A model generated the notes under the pieces. It had not been told where the DNA came from. It ran no database searches and saw only the letters and a program-made list of their open reading frames with translations. Below, piece after piece: positions 33,066 through 45,090 of a DNA stretch of 64,000 nucleotides. Origin of the DNA: Pieris napi (taxonomy: Eukaryota; Arthropoda; Insecta; Lepidoptera; Pieridae); the NCBI RefSeq assembly GCF_905475465.1, contig NC_062241.1:6572001-6636000 (forward strand), in the 5' to 3' direction. The position numbers were made by a program, and so were the translations under genes. The stretch's first letter is position 1. The number at the start of each line of letters is the position of its first letter.

Positions 33066-36025
33066 ATGTTCGTTGTCGTACACTCTTTTTATTGACTGAG
33101 GAAAATGGTGCACACTCTTACAATTGAATCTTATTACCGTAATAGACTTTGATCCTTCTGATTCCGGTCCGGAATTATGAAACTGATAAAATAATTTCAA
33201 TCATTTCCTTGCGTGTGAAAGAGTTTTAGATGTGCCTCATTAAGTCTATGCGCCTCAGGACATTTAATAAATACTTTCTCTAATTTGACACTTAACACCA
33301 TGTAATAACACATCTCGTAATTGATAGAATATTAATAGCTTGTCTGCCTTGATTGATTGTAGCCTTTTAGCGTGAATTTATGATAAATTTCTTCAATTTA
33401 TTTAATACAAGAACGTTGGTTTGTACTGGCCAATTTTGCTATTTGGCTCTGTATGGTCAATACTCAATATCATATATATCAATAAATCATTTATTCAATT
33501 CTTTTGACTCATTTTCATTTTATAAATGATTAATATTAATAAGATAATTCATTGTGTTTAAAAGTTTATCAATATGAAGATTGAAGAAGATCTTCTTAGA
33601 TATGTTTGTATGTCTCCGTTAATGCTGAATCTAAATCATCAAGAGATGGAGGAACTTGAGCATATAGTACAAGAAACTCCTTCTACAAATAATAATATTT
33701 GTATGTAATAAAAATTGCTAGATTCTTTTCTATATTGAGTTACTTAAGATAAATAATAGTGTTAATATGTAGAGCTTTAACCTATGCTTTATGGGTTTGT
33801 AGAAAGCGAATTTAACAAGCTTAAATTTACATAAAGGTCGCTAGGATATTGCGCGAAAGTTTATTATATAATACACTTTATTTATACATATTTTACTTTA
33901 TGGAATAGGAAACGGATTGTATAGTTTGGTTTGTTTATGGTCTTGGTTCGAGTTCCGGGCGTAACAATAATCGTTTCGAAGTTCAAAAATATTTGGTCAG
34001 TTAACAAAAATAACGATATATAGACCTTTTAAAAGCGATAGCGTACATTAACGAAAACAAATCTCACTTTTATATTCACGTATTACTTGTATTTTTATCG
34101 AAGCTAATAAACGGAATATAAGATAAATTAATTTCAATAATACATGTTTACAAAAACGCTATATTTAGCTATTGTAGTCGATTAAAGTTTTGATTGTTAT
34201 ATTTTTAATTTCAAACCTAACTGTAGTAAATAAATCTCACAGTTAATTTTATTTAATTAAATAATTGTGAAATCGAATAAAGAAAGCGCGTTTCGTTTCG
34301 CGCGAGATATTTTGCGATTTATTTCTTGACTAAGAGTTGCCTGTGACTATGTACGAATATCTGTATAGAGAATTGTGTCTTCTACGGTTGAGCTTGATGG
34401 AAGTGTTATATACCTTTAAATAAATATTTAATTATATTCTCCTTATAGTTGATTTAAAATAAAGATGTTTAAATATTATGCGTATGAAGAAGTACTGCAA
34501 TTATGTTATTTGATTACCATACTAAGGTATATTTAGAGAACTATGACGGTAATTTTGTACAGCAATCCGTAACTATTAAAACCAATTTGTGTAAAGTATG
34601 GTTGCAAATTTCTGTTTGATACAAACACATTTTGAAGATCCCGACGTCGCTATCGCTATTGCCACAAATTCACGTTAACGTTTGCTGTTACGGGTCAGAA
34701 TCGGGACGCGGGAAATGTGATTCCCATATGTCTAATCCAATATATTTTTCACCATTGAGCATAAAATACTCTTGAAGCAATTTTTTTTAAATTAACTGTC
34801 AAACTCCACAGAATCGTATGTTGTGTCGTAGTGTTTTTCGAATGGAAGCATAGCACAATTATTATTAAGTTTCCTTTATTTTAATATACATGTATATAGC
34901 TTCGAGAAAGTGCACACATCAATCTAAATATGAACAATGGCACATTTCCTAAGCCTTTCACAGTAACATTGTCATAAAGTGATTTAATATCTAACATCTT
35001 ATCTCACGCCTTGGCCAGTATTGTGCTTAATACTCTATTCAATTGCAATAACAAACTTTCCAGCTATATCCTGCTGTACAGCACCTTTTGATTTAATGAT
35101 ATTTGTTAATTCTATATATATTGTTATTATAGATTAGCACACCAAAGCAAGGTGCCAAACATTTAGGCTGTGTAAAGCATGTGAAATTAATAGCAATTAG
35201 GGACTTTGTTACGTGTAATATGATTTTTTTAAAAAAGAGTATTAGATTAGGCTTTATACTTTTAACGCAGATAAAGTCAAAGTTTCATTGAAACTAATTC
35301 TATGTAAAACGCATGTTAAATATGCACTTAATAATCTATTAAAAAAAATTTTGTGACACAACATTTGACTAGTAATATATAGATTATAGGTATAAATCTA
35401 TTCAATATACAACAACCAAATTACTGAATATAAAAGTAATATTAATAACCTTAAAAAAATAATATGATAACTAAAATATATTATTAAAAGGAGTCCTTTT
35501 AGGCAAGTTTCCAATACTGGCAGCGTTCCCTCTTTTGTGTGTATATTGGTATTATATAATATACAGTCCAAATACATCGTTTATAAAAATGGTATAAAAA
35601 ATATTTAACCAAACCTCTAGCAAAACAATATAATCAAAAATATGAATTCGATATTAAGAAAAAATAATATTTGATTTTCCTAATTTAAAAGCTTTCAAAA
35701 TACAAGTATTTACCCATTACCGATGCCTATAGTTTTTTGTGGACTACGTGGTAACCGGATTTCTGTGAAACACGGAGCAAAAAATTGGAGTATTTTCTAA
35801 TTACAAAGGCCGTGAGTCCTAATCTCTTGCTATTGCTGCGGGCCAAAATTAAATGAATCTTTCGCATGTCTGCTACGTATTGACTAGTGTCTGCCCCAGA
35901 TTTGTATCACCTATAGTTATAACAAACTTCGCGTAGCTTAATTGTCAAATAATTATAGGTTAAATACGTATTATTAGTGTGGTTCAAAATTGATAAGGCC
36001 AAATTGAATATATATTTATAGTTTA
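33066..36025. other. long AT-rich non-coding stretch
   Basis: Nothing firm. A small hairpin (AAGATTGAAGAAGATCTTCTT region near 33580) and a TTGGTTCGAGTTCC patch near 33945 that faintly resembles a SINE B box are the only landmarks. Confidence 0.4.
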
Positions 36026-36335
36026 CTAGCTGACCGGGCAAACGTCGTTTTGTCATGTATATCATTTTTAATAAAAAATAGGGGTTGATCGTAGAGGGGT
36101 GAAAGTTGGGTTGTATGTATCTTTTAATGCTGTATCATAAAAAAATTAAATAAAAATAATTTATAAGGATTAAAAAATAATAATTGAGGAGTGGACTACC
36201 CTTAAAATTTAGGGGGATGAAAAATAGATGTTGTCCGATTCTCAGATATACACACAAAATTTCATCAGAATCGTTCGAGCCGTTTCGGAGGATTTTAACC
36301 ACAAACATTGCGACACGAGAATTTTATATATTAGA
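36026..36335 (+). repeat. CTAGCTGACC ... TATATATTAGA repeat, + copy
   Basis: It opens with CTAGCTGACCGGGCAAACGT, carries GGGGTTGATCGTAGAGGGG and GATGTTGTCCGATTCTCAGA, and closes with TTTCGGAGGATTTTAACC and CACGAGAATTTTATATATTAG. The same blocks in reverse order and orientation occur at 39033-39369. The 74-codon + frame at 36228-36452 starts inside it and is not a gene. The layout matches 3'-tail fragments of a lepidopteran non-LTR retroelement. Confidence 0.7.
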
Positions 36336-36970
36336 TTGTATGAATACGATATAATTGTAACGTATAAATCTCATATATATTTGTTGCGTGAACACGAAAA
36401 TAATATTGTAATATACCAAACTGGCAATGATAGGGGTAGCACTACTTCTTAAATTTATTTCCACAAAAAAGAAGTTTCTTACCAGTTTTTACTTTACCTT
36501 CTTATTAAGAAATAATTCTCAAAACACATTAATTTGCCTCTATACCTACTTGGAAGTTGGGTTAGTGAAACTGAAAAACTAAGTTACACTCTAAATGTAA
36601 CCTCGATTTATTTTAATATTTTCAATGTACAAACATAAATGACGCTTCAATGTTATGTACATATAGATGACGGCATCACTATTGCGTTAGCCTTTGTTAG
36701 TTGGATCGCAAAAAACGGCCATGATTTTTTTTATAAATAATAGGTTGCTTAGGATAATAATAGATCTTGAGATATTTTCGTGATCGGCTTGTCTTAGTAC
36801 TTCATCCGATTTTAAACCAAGTTGTTTTGTAAACACTTGTGATAATAAAGATAGGGACACATCGAGTTGGAGATCCTAGCTCGTTTGTATTTTTAAATAT
36901 GTATGTAAGTTGTTTTTAAAAATTAAAACTGTCCCTCTGTATTGTTACACGCTTTATATTAGCTTCACCT

Positions 36971-37318
36971 GTATGTATGTATATGTATGTATGTAACCGA
37001 CTCCTTCGGACTCGATTTTGACCCACTTTTAACGGACAGATTTAAATCAAACTTTGCGCACCTGTCAAAGATCGATGACAATGCAATAATCCGAAAAAAA
37101 AATATATAACTAAAAAATAAAAAATAAATAATAGTTAAAAAAAAACACGCTTTTAAAGCACATCAAACTAAAAAGTGAAAAATAATTCCTTATTTAGGCT
37201 GAAAATGGTAATAAACAAAAAATACTGGTATTATTGTGAAAAAGCGTGGGGCGCCATATTTTTCGTCTATCGAGCAACCCTTTAAAAGCGTGTTTTTTAG
37301 TTTTTTTTAACTGTTATT
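36971..37318 (+). repeat. tetranucleotide-headed repeat with internal inverted arms
   Basis: A TATG/GTAT run (36971-36995) leads into AACCGACTCCTTCGGACTCG and a body ending in two inverted arms: 37129-37158 (AACACGCTTTTAAAG) and 37280-37318 (CTTTAAAAGCGTGTT). The arms could form a hairpin with a 120-base loop. It may be a SINE-like or Helitron-like fragment; I cannot tell which. Confidence 0.45.
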
Positions 37319-37876
37319 TAATTTTAGTAGTTGTGACGGTTATATGTGTGTGTAATGTCATAACATACATTGCAATTAATCAACTATTAAAAATGGATAC
37401 ATTTGATTTCGCGTCGTAAGTTTTAATTAATTGTAAATATGGTGGAAATCGAATGCTAATAATTTTTTTATATAAATGTTTCCTGGATCTCATGTATCGA
37501 TCTCATGCAGTTTGAAATCTGAGTAACATCTGCCGTATATTGTTTTTTCGTCCTTTTTCTTCAACAAGGTGCAATGGCACCTGCTTAAACCATAAACGGA
37601 TGTATATTCGTTTATTTTTCAAAATACACCCTATTTCTTGAGTGCAATGTTGATATTTGCATAACATTATCAGATTTTTTACTATACAGGGATTTAACTT
37701 ATAAAGATTAAAATCCGGCGCAAATGTTGACCTTTTTATATATCCTTATTATGCCACAATACAGGAAGTTAAAAATCGAAAGCATTATATGCCTTTAATA
37801 TGAAAGTAACGTGTCTCTTCACGCTAACACCATATTATTAACACATCGGCCTCCAAGAATGTAATTAATGTTGTGA

Positions 37877-37938
37877 AACCGATAGTGAACCGATACCGAT
37901 AGCGATACCGATCCCGATCCCGATCCCGATCCCGATCA
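37877..37938 (+). repeat. CCGAT(C/A)-type hexanucleotide repeat
   Basis: Degenerate units (ACCGATAGTGA, ACCGATACCGAT, AGCGATACC) pass into four clean GATCCC hexamers before 37938. Confidence 0.9.
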
Positions 37939-38003
37939 CAATAATGAGTTTATGTACCACGCGATCCATAGGTTTGCGACGTACGCGCTACTACGCATAT
38001 TAA

Positions 38004-38150
38004 GGGAAAGAGGGCAAACGGGCAGAACCATAACTTGATGTTAAGTGATACCGCCTGGGGCTCGCGAGTGTGTTGCTGGTCTTTTAAGAATTGATACGCT
38101 CTTTTTTTTAAGGACCCTAAATCGAATTCGTTCGGTCGAACTGTCGAACG
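38004..38150 (-). repeat. dispersed LINE-derived repeat, short minus copy
   Basis: It contains GAGGGCAAACGGGCAG, TTGATGTTAAGTGATACCGCC, GCTCGCGAGTGTGTTGC and TTTTAAGAATTGATACGCTC, but lacks the CCATGGACACTC block, an internal deletion relative to 31236-31425. Overlapping frames on both strands at 37950-38241 are products of this repeat. Confidence 0.7.
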
Positions 38151-39032
38151 TGGAACATAGAAACAAAAGCGTCGGACCAAAACCCTTTTTCCTCATTTCA
38201 CAATTGAGCGGAATGACACCTCGGTGATCTGCAATACCCAAATCCTAAACCTTCTTCTTCTGTAGATTAAATATTTTTCCTCATATGATGGCGCAGATAA
38301 AAGTTGTATAGGTAAATTGAAGCAATCTCTTAATTTTTTCCTAAGACCATTACGCGTACGTTAGAGTTTGTAGCGGTATAAGAATAATTACAGTTATTTT
38401 CATATGCACGGAGATTATCTCCGGAATTCGTTAATATTAGAGTTATTGTGCAATGTGTTGAATTATAGCCTAAAGTAATCTGATTACTTTAATAGTGCTA
38501 TTCAGAGAAAGTATATGGCGGGTAGGCAATTTAGTAAAACATGAATTCTACTTTTGTTATTTAATACTCTGTAGGTACTACGAGATTGATTTTGTTGTTA
38601 TAAAAAGCAGAACTTTGTCTGACATATAATTTATTTGTATGTTTTATAATATACACAAAACACACTTGTATATAAGTCGTAGCATTAATAGTTTTAGCAT
38701 AGTTTATGTTAATTGCTAATCTCTCAGATTTTGTGAATTTATTTTATATTATTTATTAAACATTTCATTAATATACTTGTTAAATTAACGGTTATGTATA
38801 TTTTTTATACATAATACATCCAACCTCAAGAAGAAAGACCTGTCAAGGGGCAAGCGATCCATTAAAAAAATAATTTGAATAAATCCGACATATTACATAA
38901 GTCACGTAAACATTTACGATCGTGTGAGATGGGTGTGAAACCGATACATATAATTTCATAACTCGGTCGAATCGATCACGTTATTCGTTTAATTAAAGAG
39001 AATGTACAGATATTGATTTTAATGTAATATGT
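38151..39032. other. AT-rich non-coding stretch
   Basis: Nothing recognised. Confidence 0.5.
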
Positions 39033-39369
39033 AAAATTCTCGTGTCTCAATGTTCGTTTCCATACTCCTCCGAAACTGCACCGATTCTTATGAATTTATG
39101 CATATTCAGTAAGTCTGAGAATCGGACAACATCTATTTTTCTTCCCCCTAAATGTTAAGGGTGGTGAACCCTTAAGTTTTAATTTTAATTTTTTCGACAA
39201 AAATTTTTTTTTTATGATACAGCATACACAAATACATACAACCCTTAATTGTCAATCCTCTACCATCAACCCCTATTTTTATTATAGTAGATAGCTATTT
39301 TTATTGAACTCAAAAAATGTTTTCTAGAAATAATAATCATGGCAAAACGACGTTTGCCGGGTCAGCTAG
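39033..39369 (-). repeat. CTAGCTGACC ... TATATATTAGA repeat, inverted copy
   Basis: The reverse complement of the family at 36026-36335: AAAATTCTCGTGTC at its left, TCTGAGAATCGGACAACATC in the middle, AACGACGTTTGCCGGGTCAG and CTAG at its right. With 36026 it forms an inverted pair 2.7 kb apart. Confidence 0.75.
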
Positions 39370-40557
39370 TGTTTATATAAATATATCACTGTATTTTTGT
39401 AAACGAAAAATTAAAAGTCAATTATTTATTACAGATGCGAGTTGACAGGTCCTTGATAGGATTTTGTATGTTAAAATATTCTATTTATAGAACAATGTTT
39501 CATTGCTACGCGTAAATACCTATTCGAAATATTGCATTTGAAATATCTTGTAATATATATAATAAATTAGAAACTATGGTAAACTTTGAAAATATATACA
39601 CGTCGACTTCGAACGAAATTATGTAAAATTTATTACATCTTCGCTTAAGAAAAATATTACGTAGTAAAACCGGAATTTTACTTGTAAACTGAATAAATAT
39701 AATCTTCTATGATTTTATCCTATTATCACATAAGTATTCAAGGTGTATTACAGTTATAATGAGCAGTACATGACAAGATCTTATCAGCTAGTAGTTATAA
39801 CGTGACATGTCACTTTAATTTCTCTTTACGGCGATTTTTATTGCTGGAAACGTTTTAAATTCATATTAAACATTCCAATTACCTGTTAGATGAACTATGG
39901 TCTTAGTAATACTTTTTGTGAATGCAGTAAGCGTATTTTGTTTGTATTATTATTTAATCTTGAATATATTACGTCTGTCCTGTCGTAATATATGACGCTT
40001 CTGTCATTTTCTTTATGCTCAGATGAGTGATAGATAAAGGTTTATAATTTTTAAAGAGGAGATATTACAAGAACAACATTTAAATTACTGCTAAAATCGA
40101 CCCCGGTGTTATATTCTATGGAGGTTCTGCCAATCAATTATGAAGAGTTTACCCACCACTGTTTCACAATTATTTAATACTTCCATTCTAATCATAAGAA
40201 CATAATAATAGCATTCAAACATAACAATCTATTTTATGTTACGAAATTAAGGATCACTTTCACGTACGAATTATTTTATTGTATATCGTTAAATCGTGCT
40301 TCCGGTTTGAAATATTTACGTAATATCCATTGCCCCATCTGTTAATAAAAAAAATGCCAAGGTTAGCCTATAAGAGCAATACGTATTTTACTATAGCAAC
40401 ATTATTTGCATCACGCGTTTTATAAAACCTGTGGCGATTTCTGTGTCTAATGTCCCGCATTTATATTATTAGTAAAAGATTGTAGTTATAATAGCATGTG
40501 TGACGACCCAAAAACATTTCTAAGTATGTTTTTAACAGGCTTCTGTCTGTTTTCGAC
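39370..40557. other. AT-rich non-coding stretch
   Basis: Nothing recognised. Confidence 0.5.
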
Positions 40558-40728
40558 CAGCCCTGCGATTCTGTAACTCACTTTTCGAACTCGCTCAGCG
40601 GTTTTAGCAGCGTCGGACGCGCTCAAATCTGTCGTGAAGCAGTCATTTTACGATTTGGCATTCTGATAAACAATAAACTACAAGATCCGTCAGTTTATCG
40701 AAAAGTGAGTTACAGAATCGCAAGGCTG
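40558..40728. mobile_element. 171-bp MITE with 31-bp inverted ends
   Basis: CAGCCCTGCGATTCTGTAAC then TCACTTTTCGA at the left matches, with one change (CAGCCTTGCG), the reverse complement of the right end. Interior GC-rich (AGCGTCGGACGCGCTC). No target duplication was clear, so the superfamily is open; the CAG start is compatible with hAT or CACTA. Confidence 0.82.
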
Positions 40729-41445
40729 TAACAATTACAGTCTCGATGCTCGAGATATGTGTTTATTATTGGCTCTGTTCGTTTAATAAGCTGTTAGTGG
40801 GATACAGAAATAAAGGATAACTTTACGCAAAGCGTAGACGATCTTAAATTACTGTAATTTTATTATTCAAACTAAAATATCGTAACAAACAGTCGGTTAT
40901 AGTTTGAATAATTTTTTGGAAGAAAAGTAAAGTACCTACTATTATTATTGGCAACGTTTAGGCGCTTCTCCGGAAACAAATAATGTTTATTTGACTTTGT
41001 TAGGATAAAGCTCATGCGATTGATTAACGAAGCGACAATTTTTTCTCGATTTATAGAAAGTCTTGTGGTAGACTAGTTTTTGTTCAACACTATCTTGTAC
41101 TGAGACATACATTTGTACCGGACATAACTACTTGCTAATCGGAAAGTGTATGTTAAAGTTGATTGCAAACATCGATTATAAATGTTTGAACGCCGGAGTC
41201 AAAAACTATTATTTTATATTTTAAAAGTTTCTTTTTTAATATAGTAATTCTTTAGTTTGTATCGCAGACGAGAATATTTACAACACTAACACAAATTCAT
41301 ACAGATTAAAATTGCTGAATCTCCAATAAATACTTAGGCTAGTATTCGTTACTGAAAGGCGGTTGAAGACGCCTTTGTCAAGTAGATAAAACATTGTTTT
41401 TGTCAAACTCGCTGTCTGGCTTCTTTTGTTTATAGTATGATTATA

Positions 41446-42627
41446 CAGGGTGGCCAAAAAGTCGTGGATCAAACGCAAATAGGGAATAGATGAGGTCATC
41501 AGCGGCAAAAAATTGTTCTACGGGAGGTCTCTAAGGTCAACCCCTGCAGAGTTATGATTTATTTTGGTTTTTATAAGAAAATTGCCTTTTTTTACTAATT
41601 CTTATTATAATTCTAAAAAATCTACATCCTGTATCTTTTTCATAATATCCACTAGATTGGTACTGATGAGTTCTTGCGTTAGACATACTATTTATAGTTG
41701 TTTATTGAGTGTATTGAAGATAATATTAAGTTATACGATATAATTATTTTTCAAATCAAAACTTTTTGTTTATTTCGGACCCCACTGTGAAAAAAAATTA
41801 CTCTACCGAAAAGTGACCCTGTATTATAAGTTTTGGCGCATTTAATATGGATTCTGAAAAGGTATTACACATGGCCATGAGTCGCTCTAATATCTTTCTA
41901 GGACGAAAAAACAACAACGATTCGGACTTATGATAGATTATTTACCTACCTGTGACCAGTACTGTGTGAATCGGACTAGATTCAAAAAATTGGACAGAGG
42001 CTGGAGTGTTACGTAGGAATTTGATTAGACGGTGCAGATTTAGTATTATGGTCAGAGTCAGGAATTTTGAGCATATTTTATTGTAAAATATTTGGTTTCC
42101 TACAAACAACCATTGAGAAATAATTGTTTTAATACAATTATTATTTCACAATCGTTGTTTGTAATTCTTCCTAGAAAGATATTAGAGCGACTCATGGCCA
42201 CGTGTAATACCTTTTCAGAATCCCTATTAAATGCGCCAAAACTTGTAGTACAGGGACACTTTTCGGTGGAGTAATTTTTTTTCACAGTGGGGTCCAAAGT
42301 AAAGAAAAATTTATGATTTGAAAAAATGTTGTATCGTATGACTTAATATTATCTTGAATACACTCAATAAACAACAATAAATAGTATGTCTAACGCAAGA
42401 ACTCATCAGTACCAATCTAGTGGATATTATGAGAAAGATACAGGATGATGATATTTTCGAGTTTTAAGAAGAATTAGTAAAAAAAAGGCAATTTTCATAT
42501 AAAAACCAAAATAAATCATAACTCTGCAGGGGTTGACCTTAGAGAGCTCCCGTAGAACAATTTTTTGCCGCTGATGACCTCATCTATCCCCTATTTGCGT
42601 TTTATCCACGACTTTTTGGCCACCCTG
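41446..42627. mobile_element. 1.18-kb foldback element with ~480-bp arms
   Basis: Ends CAGGGTGGCCAAAAAGTCG / CGACTTTTTGGCCACCCTG are flanked by TA at 41444-41445 and 42628-42629. The inverted similarity continues for about 480 bp (41446-41923 with 42148-42627), leaving about 220 bp of unique centre. The two arms differ at scattered sites and by small indels, and so have evolved separately for some time. Both arms preserve a short protein-like string (SEKVLH then AMSRSNIFLGR) reading inward. TA duplication suggests Tc1/mariner-type mobility. Open frames at 41278-41508, 42092-42274 and 42100-42297 are parts of the arms. Confidence 0.9.
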
Positions 42628-42629
42628 TA

Positions 42630-44478
42630 TAAAACTATTTTTTACTAATCTGTGAAACCAGATAAAATTGTAATAAAGAATACATTGCAAAACAATATTT
42701 TTACAAATTAATATAACTTTAAACTAAAGAAACAATTTGAGAGTAGAAATGTGAGTAGAAAATAATTCAAGACCAAAAGTTGTTACAAGCATTTAAACAT
42801 AATTAATTTTCTGAATCACACATAGACAAATCCTTTTTTTTTCTGTAAATCATTCTCAAGACACACCTACACATATTGTATTTCTAATTTTATATTTTCT
42901 TATGTCTTTAGATTGTTTCCTAATGTTTATTATTAAATCAACTACTGTATAAATATATCTATCAAAAAGCGTATTTGACACAACACTTAGCATAAAAAAA
43001 ATAATTACATTCACTGTTTATCAGTAAATCATGTCAATTACTAACTTACATAATACGCGTACGCAGAAATAATTACGATTGTAATCACAAACACTTCGTA
43101 ACTCTGAAATGTCACAAGACATAGATTAACGAGATATTTTTATATTGAAAAGCTTCATCCATATCCAGACCATCTCTCTGGGCCCAGCTACGTTAAGCAT
43201 GTATTATTACAAATTAACGTAAAACTCGGTTCTCTATGTTTCCTTGTCAAGCTGGTAATTGGCATAAACTCTTGCACTCCATAAGTTCTTTTAAATATGT
43301 ACAATTGTACATATTTCGTGTCTCTATTATTATCGTGAAACGCCATAGATTTTTTTATTTTCAAGGATTTATTGTGTTATATTAAGAATATACATTTTTT
43401 CCTATATATTTGTAAATAATATTACTATCGCAATATTATTTTATAAGTATTTGTGGTAAGATGTAAGGGCCGACCGCTAGTGTGTTGTGAAAGTAAAAAC
43501 TGGTTGCAATTTTGATTATTCAAGCTCGTTAAGCACGGGTAACTTAATATTTAGGTTTTTAAGGATATTTTTATAAGACAGGTTACGTTGTACATACAGT
43601 TTGTGTCCTGTAGTAGCGTTGTGGTTAGTGCGGTTTCATTGTAGATGAAAAATATTATATTAAAGGCAGACGGAGTAGGTTTTTTAAGTTAATAATACAG
43701 ACTTGAAAGAAAAATATGTATTTTGAATTGTATAAATTCAGTATGTGTTTTTGTTTCCATTTTTCTTATGGGTTATTACTACGTTGTAATATACAATAGA
43801 GCAGTTGCGTAGCGGCTAATTATCTCCATACCTTAATGTAAAATAATAGTTACAATTAATTATTTGAAACATTAAATGATTAAACTGTGTTAAAAAAAAC
43901 AGCTCGATTTCAGGTGTGTGGTATTTAATTTATTTATTGCAAGTCATAAATCTTCTAAACCGGTCATTAAACCGGCAGTGAGCTACGTTTATTTTTTCTC
44001 TAATCCCATTATAGTCTTATACTTTCAATTACGGTAGATACTATTTTAACTGAATATTTTTAAACATATTTTACATAAAATAAGCCATCTTTCGACCTCT
44101 ACTAAAATTACGTCTGTACTCGCGCTTATCTTTCAGAGTTGAAAATAAAGATTGATTAGCATAAGCTCGACAGACTCTCAAAAAGTTGAATCCTCAAGTC
44201 ATATAATATGTACCGAGATCTTGCTATAATCTTCGCGAAGCCCTACGATTAATAAAAAATAAAAAATTTAGCTATAATATATATAATAATAGGCTATGTT
44301 AAATTTAAATAGTTATTTGTCATTTCCTGTTACTAGTCATTTTGGTAATAGATTGAAATAGGTGTTTTGCCATCAATTCCAACTGCCTCACGCATTACAT
44401 ATATTGACAACGCAGTAATCAAAGAAGGGTCGAAGCTTACCACAACTTAGCTTTATTTCTAAACAGCACTTCACAATA
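42630..44478. other. AT-rich non-coding stretch
   Basis: Nothing recognised. CAGGTGTGTGG at 43911 has a short pyrimidine run but a poor donor half, so it is not counted as a ratchet site. Confidence 0.45.
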
Positions 44479-44508
44479 TTCATAATTGTTATTTTGTTAC
44501 AGGTAAGG
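44479..44508 (+). other. candidate recursive splice (ratchet) site 3
   Basis: AATTGTTATTTTGTTACAG joins directly to GTAAGGATC (junction 44502/44503). The acceptor half is almost the same as site 2 (TTGTTACAG|GTAAG in both). The 63-codon + frame that follows (44588-44779) has no recognised domain and is not supported as an exon. Confidence 0.6.
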
Positions 44509-44984
44509 ATCTATGAATATGATGTTTGGTATGTATACTCTCATTCCGGTTGGGTTCGATTAGCATCCCATCGGGTTTGTTATTTCGATGGAAGAGAGTT
44601 CGTGTACACTTGTAGACTATAAGCGACTGCTAATCTATTGCGAGATTATTGTAACATGGCTAAATGAATTGATCGATAGAGAATGGAGAATCATTATTTA
44701 CTCTATGAATTGTAAGAAAGCTTTTTTTAGTCAAATTTATTTCGTTCTTGAGATCAGTCTATTCAAGTTTTTTTTTTAGATTTTATTTTAGCTAGCTTTT
44801 TTCTACTATAGACACAACACAAAGTTTTAAAAAACACGAAAATCAAATACTTTTTTTACCTCTCTTAGTAATACTAATATTGCTAAATTAAACCAAATCG
44901 TTTTTATCACAATACTCATTTTTTTGACGTGACAACGTCTTATAATTCGATGGAGCCGGCTGCATGCACGAAAAAACATGACTC

Positions 44985-45067
44985 ATGCGGCGTTACCTTG
45001 CTCTGAGGCGTTACCTTGCTCTGAGGCGTTACCTCGCTCTGAGGCGTTACCTCGCTCTGAGGCGTTC
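44985..45067. repeat. 18-bp minisatellite, about 4.5 units
   Basis: Units of the form CTCTGAGGCGTTACCT(T/C)G are repeated head to tail. The array ends 23 bp before the left end of the mariner-type element. On the minus strand it reads as a six-residue repeat (TPQSEV), which is incidental. Confidence 0.93.
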
Positions 45068-45090
45068 CATTTAAAATTGACATAATTGTA

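Noticed and set aside
38041..38241. pair of overlapping frames on both strands
   Set aside because: Both are products of the dispersed LINE-derived repeat and are also seen at 31236 and 53985.
39878..39890. minus-strand ratchet sites (TTACCTG at 39879, 47488 and 53901)
   Set aside because: None has a T-rich tract before the AG on the minus strand, so the four + strand sites are not matched by an opposing set.
43905..43920. ratchet site at GATTTCAGGTGTGTGG
   Set aside because: The donor half is GTGTGT, a poor 5' splice site, although the acceptor half is acceptable.
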